Shown piece by piece: positions 34,112 to 43,268 of a DNA stretch of 64,000 bases (positions within the stretch are counted from its first letter, which is position 1; the number at the start of each line of letters is the position of its first letter). The notes under the pieces were generated by a model, which was given only the letters and a program-made list of their open reading frames with translations, was not told the DNA's origin and ran no database searches. This DNA is from an uncultured Peptoniphilus sp. GTDB taxonomy: Bacteria > Bacillota > Clostridia > Tissierellales > Peptoniphilaceae. The translations under genes were made by a program, and so were the position numbers. The DNA lies in contig NZ_CAMQAY010000003.1 of NCBI RefSeq assembly GCF_946998875.1, positions 81,817-145,816 of the forward strand, written 5' to 3'.

Positions 34112-34651
34112 CTAAAAATTTGGTGGAGATGAAATCCACAAAATCTCAGTTTCAAGCTTTCCATCATTCTTTAAATAGTGAGAGCTATTTGCCTTAAAAT
34201 AAAAACTTTCGCCCTTCCTAATCTTGTATTGTTCATTGCCATAAATGAGAGTCACACTCCCCCTTATGACATATCCGAACTCCTCGCCCTCGTAGGGAGA
34301 AATCTCTTTAGATTTACCACCTGGGCTGATCTTTATTCGCATGGGCTCCATTTGATTTTTTTGTGCATTGGGCACCACCCAATCAAGGATATAGCCAAGC
34401 TCTTCATTTTCACTTTCAAAAAAATCTTCATCTTTGAAGGTAATTTTTTCATTTTCATCTCTCTTAAAGAAGTGTGAAGGATCTGTCCCTAGGGCTTCCA
34501 AAATATCTAAAAGAGAATCAACTGATGGCGATGTCAAGTCTCTTTCGATTTGCGAAATAAAGCCCTTAGTAAGTTCTGACCTGTCAGCCAATTCTTCCTG
34601 GGTAAGACCTTTTTCAATTCTCATATCTCTTATTTTATTTCCAATATCCAT
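34112..34651 (-). CDS. XRE-cupin regulator, PuuR-like
   Basis: A 179-residue regulator. An N-terminal helix-turn-helix (~5-58, LTQEELADRSELTKGFISQIERDLTSPSV) is joined to a C-terminal cupin (~110-179, EEFGYVIRGSVTLIYGNEQYKIRKGESFYF). This pairing is standard for polyamine-responsive regulators placed before potABCD in Firmicutes. The ATG at 34651 follows AGGTGATGG; a TTG 24 nt upstream lacks a binding site. Probably represses its own operon when polyamines are plentiful. Confidence 0.87.
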   Translation of the reverse strand: MDIGNKIRDMRIEKGLTQEELADRSELTKGFISQIERDLTSPSVDSLLDILEALGTDPSHFFKRDENEKITFKDEDFFESENEELGYILDWVVPNAQKNQMEPMRIKISPGGKSKEISPYEGEEFGYVIRGSVTLIYGNEQYKIRKGESFYFKANSSHYLKNDGKLETEILWISSPPNF

Positions 34652-34859
34652 TCCATCACCTATAATATTAAACAAATTACTTAAATTATTAAACTCATTA
34701 GAGTATAATTGTTAAAGATATTAATGTCAATAGATTTGGGCTATTTAATAAAGTAAATTTTTTGTTAAATATAATTTACTCAAATTATTAAAATTTCTAC
34801 CTAAATTTATTCCTAAAATATAATTCTTCCTTGTGTTATAATTTTTCCAGAGGTGTTAC

Positions 34860-35570
34860 ATGGATACAAGAAAAAAAAGATACAATGCCATAGATTTTTT
34901 GCGTGGCTTTACAATTATAAATATGATAATTTTTCACGGACTCTTTGACCTTGAAAATTTTTACGGCTTTAACTTCAACCACGACTTTTACTACTACCAA
35001 CAATATATTTGCATTTCCTTTATTTTGATTTCAGGTTACTCAAGTCATTTTTCAAATAATTTTAAGAAAAAATTTTTGATTTTGACTGGACTTTCTATCT
35101 TAATCACCCTTGGCTCCTACATCTTTTCAAGAGATGATGCAATTTATTTTGGCGTAATTCACTTTTTTGCAGTTGCAACATTAATTCACATGCTCTTAAA
35201 AAATTACATAAAAAAAATAAATCCAAGGCTTGGACTTATTCTCAACACAATTTTATTTGTCACACTTAAAAAAATTTACTACGGAAGTATTTTCTTTGGA
35301 AAAATTCTTGTCCCAAAATCTTTTTACAGCTTAAATTTATTTTTTCTAGGTTTGCCTGGCGAAAATTTTTATTCAGGCGATTATTTCCCAATAATTCCCT
35401 GGATATTTCTCTTTTACATGGGCTACTTCCTCTTTGATTTTGTAAAATTTACAAAAAAAGAAGCCTCCCCATGCTTTATCAATGTCATGGGTAGGCATTC
35501 TCTTTTAATATATTTTCTTCATCAAATTATTTTAATTGGAGTTTTCTCTCTAATCTTTAGCTTTAATTAG
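34860..35570 (+). CDS. DUF1624/HGSNAT-like acyltransferase membrane protein
   Basis: A 236-residue membrane protein with about seven helices. It starts with RYNAIDFLRGFTIINMIIFHGLFDL (~7-31), the R-x-x-x-x-D-x-x-R-G plus His pattern of the heparan-alpha-glucosaminide N-acetyltransferase catalytic family. It ends with a GRHSLLIYFLHQ helix (~211-222). Bacterial members are thought to move acetyl groups across the membrane; the substrate is unknown. AGAGGTG ribosome binding site. Divergent from the pot operon, convergent with the TPM gene, which overlaps it by 4 nt. Confidence 0.8.
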   Translation: MDTRKKRYNAIDFLRGFTIINMIIFHGLFDLENFYGFNFNHDFYYYQQYICISFILISGYSSHFSNNFKKKFLILTGLSILITLGSYIFSRDDAIYFGVIHFFAVATLIHMLLKNYIKKINPRLGLILNTILFVTLKKIYYGSIFFGKILVPKSFYSLNLFFLGLPGENFYSGDYFPIIPWIFLFYMGYFLFDFVKFTKKEASPCFINVMGRHSLLIYFLHQIILIGVFSLIFSFN

Positions 35571-36406
35571 ATTCCTCCACTGGCGCCACCGCCACCAGAA
35601 GATCCTCCGCCGCCGAAGCCTCCAAAGCCTCCGCCACCGAAGCCTCCAGAGCCTCCAAAACCTCCTGAGCCTCCGAAGCCACCGTATCCACCTCCGAAGC
35701 TTCCTGGTCCCCAGAAAATTACAGGGCGTCTTCTTCTGCCGCCAGATCCTCTTCCGCCTCCATCATTCTTATTTCTAAAAATAAGCGAAATTATAAAAAG
35801 AATTAAAATTATTCTCAATATAGGAAAACTTGATATAAATAGATTACCTTCACCTTCATCAGATGAATAATCAATTTCTTCCTGTGGCTCTCTTGCCACA
35901 ATATCCACATAATATTCCCCTTCATATAATTTTATTAGCTGAGCATAGCCTTCAAGGACTGCCTTTTCAAAGGGTCTGTCACCTTCATTTTCAGAGACAA
36001 CTTTTCCCATTGCCCTTATAATTCTTGAGGCATAGGCATCGGGTATAAAACCTTCAGAGCCATAGCCAGTCTCGATTCTTACATATCTATTATTTTCATC
36101 TAAAAGTGCCACAAGCATGAGAACGCCATTGTCCTTATCCTTGTCGCCAATTTTTATGTCATTAAAAATCTTTGTGCCATACTCTTCTAGTGAATAGCCT
36201 TCCAAATCCTTAACGATTACAATGGCAATTTCTCCACCAGTTTTCTTTTTAAGATCATAAGTGGTCTTGTTGAGATAATCAATGGACTCTTGGCTTAGAG
36301 TATTTGTTTCGTCATAAACATTGTAGGACATTTCACTTTTGTCAAAGGCATAGACATTAAAGACTAGGGTGAAGGCAAATAAAATTGTAGCTAACAATTT
36401 TTTCAT
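35567..36406 (-). CDS. TPM-domain protein with glycine-rich tail (YgcG-like)
   Basis: A 279-residue exported protein. Signal peptide (~1-22), TPM domain (~28-165; NVYDETNTLSQESIDYLN and IRIETGYGSEGFIPDAYASRII visible), one membrane helix (~190-210), then a Gly-rich tail built from GGFGGSGG repeats (DNA 35574-35700). The ATG at 36406 follows AGGTGA and is preferred to a GTG 9 nt upstream. It starts 10 nt after lemA, and LemA-TPM pairs are common. Probably a membrane-linked quality-control function; the molecular activity is not settled. Confidence 0.85.
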   Translation of the reverse strand: MKKLLATILFAFTLVFNVYAFDKSEMSYNVYDETNTLSQESIDYLNKTTYDLKKKTGGEIAIVIVKDLEGYSLEEYGTKIFNDIKIGDKDKDNGVLMLVALLDENNRYVRIETGYGSEGFIPDAYASRIIRAMGKVVSENEGDRPFEKAVLEGYAQLIKLYEGEYYVDIVAREPQEEIDYSSDEGEGNLFISSFPILRIILILFIISLIFRNKNDGGGRGSGGRRRRPVIFWGPGSFGGGYGGFGGSGGFGGSGGFGGGGFGGFGGGGSSGGGGASGGI

Positions 36407-36415
36407 TTTAATCAC

Positions 36416-36988
36416 CTAAAATTTAACTTCTGGTACTTTATTGTCCTTTTCTGAAACTTCAAAATAATCTCTTGGTCCAAAGCCTAAAATTTTTGCAATA
36501 ATAGCAGTTGGAAATCTTCTAACTTTTTGATTGTAAAGTTTAACTGTCTCGTTATATCTCATTCTTTCAGTTGCAATTCTATTTTCTGTGCCTTCAAGTT
36601 GAGCTTGTAGGTCTAAGAAGTTTTGATTTGCCTTTAGTTCAGGATAATTTTCAACAACTACATTAAGTCTTCCTATAGCTTCTGTCAAATTATCATTGGC
36701 TTCTGCAAGTTCCTTTGGTGTAGATGCTTCATTAATACCAGCACGAGCCTTAGTGATTTCAGTGAAAGTATCCTTTTCGTGAGAAGCATAACCCTTTACT
36801 GTTTCTACAACGTTAGGAATTAAATCTGCACGCCTTTTAACTTGGTTTTGAACTTGTGCCCAAGCACCATTAACATCTTCATCTAGTTTAACTAGTTTGT
36901 TCCATTGGCCGCCGAAGAAAATTGCAAGCACAACTACTATAGCAATTATGGCAATAATCCCAACAGCACCTCTGTTCTTATTCTTCAT
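36416..36988 (-). CDS. lemA: LemA family protein
   Basis: A 190-residue protein with one N-terminal helix (~8-25) and the LemA helical bundle: WNKLVKLDEDVNGAWAQVQNQVKRRADLIPNVVETVKGYASHE (~28-70) and the C-terminal VRRFPTAIIAKILGFGPRDYFEV. It overlaps the thiI 3' end by 11 nt and is followed at once by the TPM gene. Confidence 0.94.
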   Translation of the reverse strand: MKNKNRGAVGIIAIIAIVVVLAIFFGGQWNKLVKLDEDVNGAWAQVQNQVKRRADLIPNVVETVKGYASHEKDTFTEITKARAGINEASTPKELAEANDNLTEAIGRLNVVVENYPELKANQNFLDLQAQLEGTENRIATERMRYNETVKLYNQKVRRFPTAIIAKILGFGPRDYFEVSEKDNKVPEVKF

Positions 36989-38159
36989 AATCTCCTCCTA
37001 TTTTACTTATTTCTATTTTACTTAAAGCTTCATCTACAAGTTTTTCGCAGTCAAGTGGCTCTTCAGACTTTTCTATTCCCTCTACACTTGGCGTTAAAAG
37101 TGGATGTTTTGGCAAAAATACTGTGCAGCAATCCTCAAAAGGAAGAATAGATGTCTCATAAGTATCAATGTCCTTGGCAATATCAATAATATTTACCTTA
37201 TCCATGCCAATAAGTGGTCTAAAGACCAATTTATCTGTAATATCATTAGTAACCTTCAAACCGTCTATAGTTTGTGATGCAACTTGTCCAAGGTTTTCGC
37301 CAGTGATAATGCAGTCGTAGCCATTTTCTCTAGCAATTTTATCTGCAATTCTCATCATAAATCTACGAGAGATAATAGTCATTTCATCTTCAGGACAATT
37401 TATGTTTATTTCCTTTTGAATGTCCAAAATATTTACAGAATAAAAAGTAAGTTGACCAGAAAAACTTGAAATGTCCTCTGCAAGTTTTTTGACCTTTTCT
37501 TCTCCTCTTTCAGATGTAAAAGGATAGGAATGGAAATGCAAGCAGTCTACAAGGACGCCTCTTTTTGCCATTAAAAATCCTGCTACTGGAGAATCAATAC
37601 CTCCTGAAAGAAGAAGTAGTCCCCTGCCATTTGTGCCAGATGGAAGTCCACCGTGAGCTTTAATCTTATCTACATAAATATAGGTATCCTTTTTCAAATC
37701 ACAATAAACAAAAAAGTCAGGCTCATGAACATCAACCTTTATGTCAAAATTTTTTAAGATGACGCCACCAATTTTTGCAGAAATTTCCATGGAATTAAGT
37801 GGAAAGGACTTATCGCCCCTATTGGTCTTAACCTTAAAAGTTTTGTAAGATGGATTTTTTTTCAAAGTTTCATCTACAATTTTTATTACAGCTTCTTCAA
37901 TCTTTTCCTTGTCGGTTTCCACAACATAGCATGGCGCAATGTAGACAATGCCAAAGACATGTTTAAGCCTATTAATCATCTTTTCTTCATTATCTGTTAC
38001 AAGTTCAACATAGACCTTGCCCATATTTTGATAAATTTTACCATGATCAAGATTTCTCAAATTTCTCTTTATAGTGGAAATAAGTTTATTTACAAATTTA
38101 TACCTGTTTTTACCCTTTAGGACAAGCTCTCCAAGGGAGAGTGCCATAACTCTTTTCAT
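36978..38159 (-). CDS. thiI: tRNA 4-thiouridine synthase ThiI
   Basis: A 393-residue enzyme that makes s4U8 in tRNA. It has an N-terminal ferredoxin-like and THUMP domain (~1-165) and a PP-loop ATPase with LLLLSGGIDSPVAGFLM (~180-196). The C-terminal rhodanese domain of the E. coli protein is absent, as in Bacillus. The Bacillus version takes sulfur directly from a partner cysteine desulfurase, and such a gene lies 8 nt upstream here. Confidence 0.95.
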   Translation of the reverse strand: MKRVMALSLGELVLKGKNRYKFVNKLISTIKRNLRNLDHGKIYQNMGKVYVELVTDNEEKMINRLKHVFGIVYIAPCYVVETDKEKIEEAVIKIVDETLKKNPSYKTFKVKTNRGDKSFPLNSMEISAKIGGVILKNFDIKVDVHEPDFFVYCDLKKDTYIYVDKIKAHGGLPSGTNGRGLLLLSGGIDSPVAGFLMAKRGVLVDCLHFHSYPFTSERGEEKVKKLAEDISSFSGQLTFYSVNILDIQKEININCPEDEMTIISRRFMMRIADKIARENGYDCIITGENLGQVASQTIDGLKVTNDITDKLVFRPLIGMDKVNIIDIAKDIDTYETSILPFEDCCTVFLPKHPLLTPSVEGIEKSEEPLDCEKLVDEALSKIEISKIGGDYEE

Positions 38160-38167
38160 TCTATCAC

Positions 38168-39313
38168 CTATCTCATTATCTTTCTGATTTCACTTACATA
38201 CTTCATAAGTTTTTCCACAAAAATATCTATGTCCTCTTTTGTAGTGTCCTTGGAAGTGCAAATTCTTATTGTGCCTTCAGAGTATTTATTTGAAAGACCA
38301 ATTGCCTTTAAGGTTGTGGACTTGTGAGTACCATTAGATGTGCAGGCAGATGCAGTGGAAATATAAATTTCATCGCCCTCTAAGTAGTGAAGAAGGACCT
38401 CTGCCCTGATGTCTAAAATTGAAAGAGAAACAATAAAATCTGTGGCATTTTCTGGAGTGTTTATTCTGTAGTCCTCTAAATTTTCTTCTAGTTTCTTTAA
38501 AAGATATGCCTTAATTTCCTTGGCGTGGCTAAGTCTCTTGTCTAAATCTCTCTTAGTAAGCTGGCAAGCCTTGCCAAAACCAAGAATTCCAGGAACATTT
38601 TCTGTACCAGATCTTAGTCCCTTCTCTTGACCTCCACCGATTACAAGACTTTCAATGTTTAAATCGCGTCTTTTGTAAAGAGCTCCCATACCCTTTGGTC
38701 CATAAATCTTGTGGGAAGAAAAAGAAAAAGTATCGCAGCCCAAGTCCTTAACATTTACAGGAATTTTCCCAACAGCTTGAACTCCATCAACGTGACATAA
38801 AATATCCTTGTTTTTTGCCTTGGTAATTTCAAAAAGTTCTTTCACCTTATTGACAGTGCCGAGCTCGTTGTGAACATAGATTAGAGAAACTAAAATAGTG
38901 TCATCATTTACTTCCTCTTTAAACTTTTCCAAATCAACAGCGCCAGTCTCGTCTACATCAAGATAAACTACTTCGTAACCCAATTCCTTGTAGTGCTTAA
39001 ATTGGTCGTCAATAGATGCGTGTTCAATGGCAGAAGTGATTATCTTCTTGCCCTTCCTCTTGTTTTTTAAAATGGAACCGTGAACTGCAATGTTGTTGCT
39101 CTCAGTTCCGCCAGAGGTAAAATAAATTTCATCTGCCTGAGCACCAATAAGCTCAGCAGCATTTTTCCTTGCCTCTTCAATTTTCTTTTCCACCTTTAAG
39201 CCGAAGCTGTGAAGAGATGAAGGGTTGGCAAAGTCCTCTGTGAGAGCCTTCATCATGACATCAACAACTTCCCTATCAGGTTTTGTCGTCGCACAATTAT
39301 CTAAATAAATCAT
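38168..39313 (-). CDS. Cysteine desulfurase (NifS/IscS family, partner of ThiI)
   Basis: A 381-residue PLP enzyme that removes sulfur from cysteine. It has DNCATTKP at the N terminus, PLP-lysine K202 in SFSSHKIYGPKG, and the active Cys C324 in STASACTSNGTHKS. The ATG at 39313 follows AGAAGGA; an ATG 18 nt upstream has no binding site. The thiI neighbour makes a NifZ-like role in tRNA thiolation likely, rather than general Fe-S assembly (no IscU beside it). Confidence 0.92.
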   Translation of the reverse strand: MIYLDNCATTKPDREVVDVMMKALTEDFANPSSLHSFGLKVEKKIEEARKNAAELIGAQADEIYFTSGGTESNNIAVHGSILKNKRKGKKIITSAIEHASIDDQFKHYKELGYEVVYLDVDETGAVDLEKFKEEVNDDTILVSLIYVHNELGTVNKVKELFEITKAKNKDILCHVDGVQAVGKIPVNVKDLGCDTFSFSSHKIYGPKGMGALYKRRDLNIESLVIGGGQEKGLRSGTENVPGILGFGKACQLTKRDLDKRLSHAKEIKAYLLKKLEENLEDYRINTPENATDFIVSLSILDIRAEVLLHYLEGDEIYISTASACTSNGTHKSTTLKAIGLSNKYSEGTIRICTSKDTTKEDIDIFVEKLMKYVSEIRKIMR

Positions 39314-39433
39314 ATATCTTCCTTCTATCATAATTTCTTTCTAATACATTATACTATAACATGAAGTGTCCTTCTATCTCTATTTAGATTGGAACTTGAG
39401 GGAAAATTTTTAAATTTATAAATGTTTTAATGA

Positions 39434-39439
39434 TATACT
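39434..39439 (+). promoter_or_regulatory. Extended -10 element of the RNase H-like gene
   Basis: TGA-TATACT (39431-39439) lies 15 nt before the start codon. No good -35 is visible. Confidence 0.45.
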
Positions 39440-39454
39440 TGAAGTGGTGATAGG

Positions 39455-40423
39455 ATGAAAAAATTGGAAAGAAAAATAATAAAATCTAGGGAAAATTATT
39501 TAAAAATAGAAACATCGGGCTTATCACGAGAAATAGATTCAATTATTGTAGTGAGCCTTGTGGAAAAAAATAGAGATGTCCTAAAAACTTTTTATTTAGA
39601 AAATTTAAAGGAGGAAAAAAATTTGTTGGAAGAAGTCATGCCTATCCTTGAAGGAAAAGAATTTGTAACTTACTCTGGCAAGACCTTCGACCTTCCCTTT
39701 ATAAGAGAAAAAGTAAAATTTTATTTTAATAGAGACCTTGACTTAAAACTCATAGACTTGCAAGAAGTGACAAAAAAATACAACTTCATCTTTAATTTAG
39801 ATTCCCACTCCAATAAAAATCTTCTAGAAAAATTTATTGGACTAGAAAATTTAAAAGAGCAAAAAGAATACCAGGGCATAAAAATAAAATCCCTCTTTAA
39901 AAATTACCTAGAGGGCGATAGGTCTGCTATAGAAAAAATTTTAGCTTATAATTTTATGAGCCTGGAAAACTTAATATTACTTGACGCAAAAATAAAAGAA
40001 AATCTTGAAAAAAATCTCTCCCTAAAAATTTTAGACTTCACATTTTTTATAAGAGACATAAAACTTTTGGATAACAAGCTAGAAATATCTGGCGTCACAA
40101 ATTACGGATCCGACTATTTCTCCAACAATGAATTATACACAATTGAGATAAGTGGTCTTGAGGAAGAAGAAAAAATTTGCGAACAAGGAAAAATTAAGGA
40201 AGAACCTAAAAATTTTTCCTTAAAAATAAATACAGAGGACGGACTTTATGATGACAAAAATTCTTGCTACTATGTAAAGAAAAAAGGCTTGGACTTTGAC
40301 TTGACAAACCCAAGCAAAATAAAAAGTCCACCACAAATTCAAATCCTCTACTACAAAAACCACAAGTTCAAAAACCAAGTGGAATTAATGAGAAAAATTA
40401 TAGTAAGAGAATTAAGTAAGTAA
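39455..40423 (+). CDS. Ribonuclease H-like protein (YprB-type exonuclease fold)
   Basis: A 322-residue protein with an N-terminal RNase H-like domain (~15-180). Segments matching YprB-type proteins are FVTYSGKTFDLPFIREK (~67-83) and a DSHSN...LEKFIGLE stretch, followed by YLEGDRSAIEKILAYNFMSLENLILL, in which N and D residues close the site. The first acidic residue (usually DxE/DTE) appears as KIETSG, so the catalytic set may be incomplete. The remaining ~140 residues are an uncharacterised C-terminal extension. Single gene with its own terminator. Confidence 0.75.
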   Translation: MKKLERKIIKSRENYLKIETSGLSREIDSIIVVSLVEKNRDVLKTFYLENLKEEKNLLEEVMPILEGKEFVTYSGKTFDLPFIREKVKFYFNRDLDLKLIDLQEVTKKYNFIFNLDSHSNKNLLEKFIGLENLKEQKEYQGIKIKSLFKNYLEGDRSAIEKILAYNFMSLENLILLDAKIKENLEKNLSLKILDFTFFIRDIKLLDNKLEISGVTNYGSDYFSNNELYTIEISGLEEEEKICEQGKIKEEPKNFSLKINTEDGLYDDKNSCYYVKKKGLDFDLTNPSKIKSPPQIQILYYKNHKFKNQVELMRKIIVRELSK

Positions 40424-40436
40424 ATAATAAAAAAGC

Positions 40437-40487
40437 AAAAGGAGATGTTTAAGAATAGCTAACTATTCAAGAACATCTCCTTTTAAA
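40437..40487. terminator. Long bidirectional terminator
   Basis: Outer stem AAAAGGAGATGTT / AACATCTCCTTTT (40437-40449 with 40472-40484) with an inner stem GAATAG / CTATTC. It closes the plus-strand RNase H-like gene. Confidence 0.8.
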
Positions 40488-40504
40488 ATTTGAATAAATT
40501 CAAA

Positions 40505-40533
40505 AAAAAGAGAGAGTAAACTCTCTCTAATTT
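40505..40533 (-). terminator. Terminator of the cmk-plsC-ispH unit
   Basis: Perfect stem AGAGAGAGT / ACTCTCTCT (40509-40517 with 40520-40528, two-base gap; the loop would open one or two pairs). T run on minus, ~14 nt past the ispH-rpsA stop. Confidence 0.7.
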
Positions 40534-40542
40534 TATATAAAA

Positions 40543-42690
40543 TTATTCTTCAGTTGATTCTTCAGATTCTTCTTTTACTTCTTCATGAACTTCTGTTGAT
40601 TCAGTTTCTTCTGAATCAGCAAGTTCTTTTTCATCTTCAATAATTTCAGAATCTAATTCTGCATCAGCGAAGTTAAGTCCTAGCATTTCTCCAATAGTCA
40701 TGTTGAAGTCATCTTGTTTTGGTTCTTCAATTTTCTTTTCTCTCTTTGGAGCTGGCTTTCTTTCTCTTCTTGGTTTTCTTTCTCTTGGTTTAGCTTCTTC
40801 AGATTCTTCTTTTTCTTCAGGTTCAATTAGAGCCTTGATAGAAAGAGAAATCTTTTGATTTTCTTCATCAATGTCAGTTACTTTAACTGTAACTTCTTCG
40901 CCAATAGAAAGTTTGTCTTGTGGTTTTTCAACATGTTCTCTTGAAATTTGAGATACATGAAGAAGTCCATCAACGCCTTGTTCAAGTCTTACGAAGGCAC
41001 CAAAGTCAAGAAGGTTAACTACTTTACCCTTAACTACATCGCCAACTTTAACTTCACTTGTAAATACATCCCATGGTTTTTCCATAGTTTGTTTTAGTCC
41101 AAGTGCAATTCTATTTTTTTCTTTATCAACATTTAGAACTTGTACTTTAACTACATCTCCAGGTGCTACAACATCTGAAGGGTGCTTTACTCTGTTCCAT
41201 GAAAGTTCAGAGATATGGATAAGTCCATCTACTCCTCCAACGTCTACAAAGGCACCAAAGTTAGTTAGTCTTTGTACAGTTCCTTCGATAATGTCTCCTT
41301 CTTTAAGCTTGTCATATACTTCGTCACGAACTTTGTCTAATTCTTCTTGAAGTACATTCTTTCTGGATACAACAATTCTCTTCTTTCTCTTATCAAAATC
41401 GATAATTTCAGTTTCGAATTCTTCTCCAATGAATTTGCTTAAATCTTTTTGGAATCTAACAGAAACATGAGATGCTGGGATAAATACATTTAATCCTCTG
41501 TAATCTGCAGTTAAACCACCCTTTACTTGGTTCTTTACAGTTACTGTGATATTTTCTTTGTTGTTATAAAGTTCTTCAACTTCATCCCAAATCTTCATAT
41601 CAGCAACTCTTTTTGTTGAAAGAACAACATTGCCATCTCCATCATCCATCTTTAGAACATATACATCAATTTCTTGACCTTGTTCATAAAGATCTTGAGG
41701 ATTAACATCTGGTCCTCCTGCTAGTTCATCTTTTGAAATGATACCATCTGATCTGTATCCAAGATTCACCATTACTTCTGAATCAGTTATATATAAAACC
41801 TCTCCAGTTACTACTTCGCCCTTTCTAATTCTTTTGAAAGAATTATCAATGGCTTCCATCATCTCACCTTTGTCAAAATTTTCCATCCTACAAACAGCCT
41901 CCTTGATTACCGATTCCGGTGTGGATGCTCCGGCGGTAATACCTATTTTATTAAATTTTTTAAATATATTTAAATCAATGTCTTTAATAGACTGAATTAA
42001 AAATACATTTTTACAATTTAATTTTGCAATCTCTGCAAGTTTTTTTGTATTAGAAGATTTTTTGCCGCCAAGTACAATCACAGCGTCAACTTTTTTTGAT
42101 AAATCCCTAATACTCTCTTGTCTCTTGAAAGTTGCATTACATATAGTATTATAAACTAAAACTTCATCTTTTGAAATATCTTTTATAATATTTATTGCAC
42201 TTTCAAAAAATTCTACATTATTTGTAGTTTGTGATACCACTACAATTTTTCCCTCTGGAATTTTTATATCTTCCAAGCTAGAAATAATAGTTGCAGAGTC
42301 ATTGCAACGAGAATTGATCCCTATAACTTCAGGGTGATTATAATTCCCGACAATTACTATATTATAACCTTTTTTGTAGAAATTATCTACTATATTATAA
42401 ACTTTTTCTACTTTGGGGCACACGCAATTTATTATCTCATTATTGTTTTCTATCAATTCATCTAAAATCTTTTTGTGGACTCCATGACTTCTTATAATTA
42501 CCTTTGAATCATGGACATGGGTGTCGTCAATTTTTTTTACACCCCTATCTTCTAGGTCCTTTACCACAAATTCATTGTGGACTAAGTCGCCATAGGAGTA
42601 GACGCCCTCCTCAGCACTATCAAATGCCATCTTGACAGCTCTTTTTACTCCTCCACAAAAGCCCCTTACATCTGCTACAATAATTTCCAT
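40543..42690 (-). CDS. ispH: HMBPP reductase IspH fused to ribosomal protein S1
   Basis: A 715-residue fusion. Residues 1-~282 are IspH, the last MEP-pathway enzyme (HMBPP to IPP and DMAPP). Its three cluster cysteines are C12 (RGFCGGV), C91 (NCVCPKV) and C184 (TICNATF), with H38 and H119. Residues ~290-635 carry four S1 RNA-binding domains; the last two are most canonical (VQRLTNFGAFVDVGGVDGLIHIS and VVNLLDFGAFVRLEQGVDGL). The ~80-residue acidic and basic tail is low complexity. This fusion is known in Clostridia. It overlaps plsC by 16 nt. Confidence 0.95.
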   Translation of the reverse strand: MEIIVADVRGFCGGVKRAVKMAFDSAEEGVYSYGDLVHNEFVVKDLEDRGVKKIDDTHVHDSKVIIRSHGVHKKILDELIENNNEIINCVCPKVEKVYNIVDNFYKKGYNIVIVGNYNHPEVIGINSRCNDSATIISSLEDIKIPEGKIVVVSQTTNNVEFFESAINIIKDISKDEVLVYNTICNATFKRQESIRDLSKKVDAVIVLGGKKSSNTKKLAEIAKLNCKNVFLIQSIKDIDLNIFKKFNKIGITAGASTPESVIKEAVCRMENFDKGEMMEAIDNSFKRIRKGEVVTGEVLYITDSEVMVNLGYRSDGIISKDELAGGPDVNPQDLYEQGQEIDVYVLKMDDGDGNVVLSTKRVADMKIWDEVEELYNNKENITVTVKNQVKGGLTADYRGLNVFIPASHVSVRFQKDLSKFIGEEFETEIIDFDKRKKRIVVSRKNVLQEELDKVRDEVYDKLKEGDIIEGTVQRLTNFGAFVDVGGVDGLIHISELSWNRVKHPSDVVAPGDVVKVQVLNVDKEKNRIALGLKQTMEKPWDVFTSEVKVGDVVKGKVVNLLDFGAFVRLEQGVDGLLHVSQISREHVEKPQDKLSIGEEVTVKVTDIDEENQKISLSIKALIEPEEKEESEEAKPRERKPRRERKPAPKREKKIEEPKQDDFNMTIGEMLGLNFADAELDSEIIEDEKELADSEETESTEVHEEVKEESEESTEE

Positions 42691-43265
42691 TTTATCTCAT
42701 CACCATAAACCATTCTCATTATGTCCTGAGAAATATTTTCTAATTCTTCAGTAGAATATTTTATTTCCTTATTAATTTTTACTGGCTTTCTAAAATGAAT
42801 CCTTGTTTTCCTAAAGGGCTTGTAGTCTCCATCTATATAAACTGGAAGGACTTCTGAATTAGTTTTTTGTGCAATTAGTGCCACGCCTGATTTTATTCTA
42901 GTATAGTCAATTTCACTAACCCTAGTTGCCTCTGGAAAAATCCCAAGGACATCTTCATTTTTCAAAATTTTTAGGGCAGTCTTTATTGCCTTTAAATCAT
43001 TATTATTTCTGTCCACGGGAAAGGCTCCCATTTTATTCAAAAAACCGCCTAGAATTTTATATTGAAAGAGTTCTTTTTTTGCCATCCAATGAATTTGCCT
43101 TGGAAAAATTGCAGAAAGTGTCACTGGGTCAAGGTTGCTTTTGTGATTTCCACAAACTATTAGTCTTTTGTCTTCCCTAGGAATATTTTCTATTCCAAGA
43201 ACTTCAACTCTATATATAATTTTTACAAAAAATCCAATAAAAACTTGTACAAATTTGTAAAACAT
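42675..43265 (-). CDS. plsC: 1-acyl-sn-glycerol-3-phosphate acyltransferase PlsC
   Basis: A 196-residue membrane-associated acyltransferase that makes phosphatidic acid. It has one N-terminal hydrophobic helix, the HX4D catalytic motif H41-KSNL-D46 (CGNHKSNLDPVTL), and a FPEATR acceptor-binding motif. AAAAGGTGA ribosome binding site. It follows cmk by 3 nt, a common cmk-plsC-ispH arrangement in Clostridia. Confidence 0.93.
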   Translation of the reverse strand: MFYKFVQVFIGFFVKIIYRVEVLGIENIPREDKRLIVCGNHKSNLDPVTLSAIFPRQIHWMAKKELFQYKILGGFLNKMGAFPVDRNNNDLKAIKTALKILKNEDVLGIFPEATRVSEIDYTRIKSGVALIAQKTNSEVLPVYIDGDYKPFRKTRIHFRKPVKINKEIKYSTEELENISQDIMRMVYGDEIKWKLL

Positions 43266-43268
43266 AAA

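Noticed and set aside
35574..35700. GC-rich tandem repeat in an AT-rich region, as a candidate repeat array or CRISPR-like element
   Set aside because: It is the coding sequence for the Gly-rich tail (GGFGGSGG units) of the TPM protein. Units are short and irregular, without spacers.
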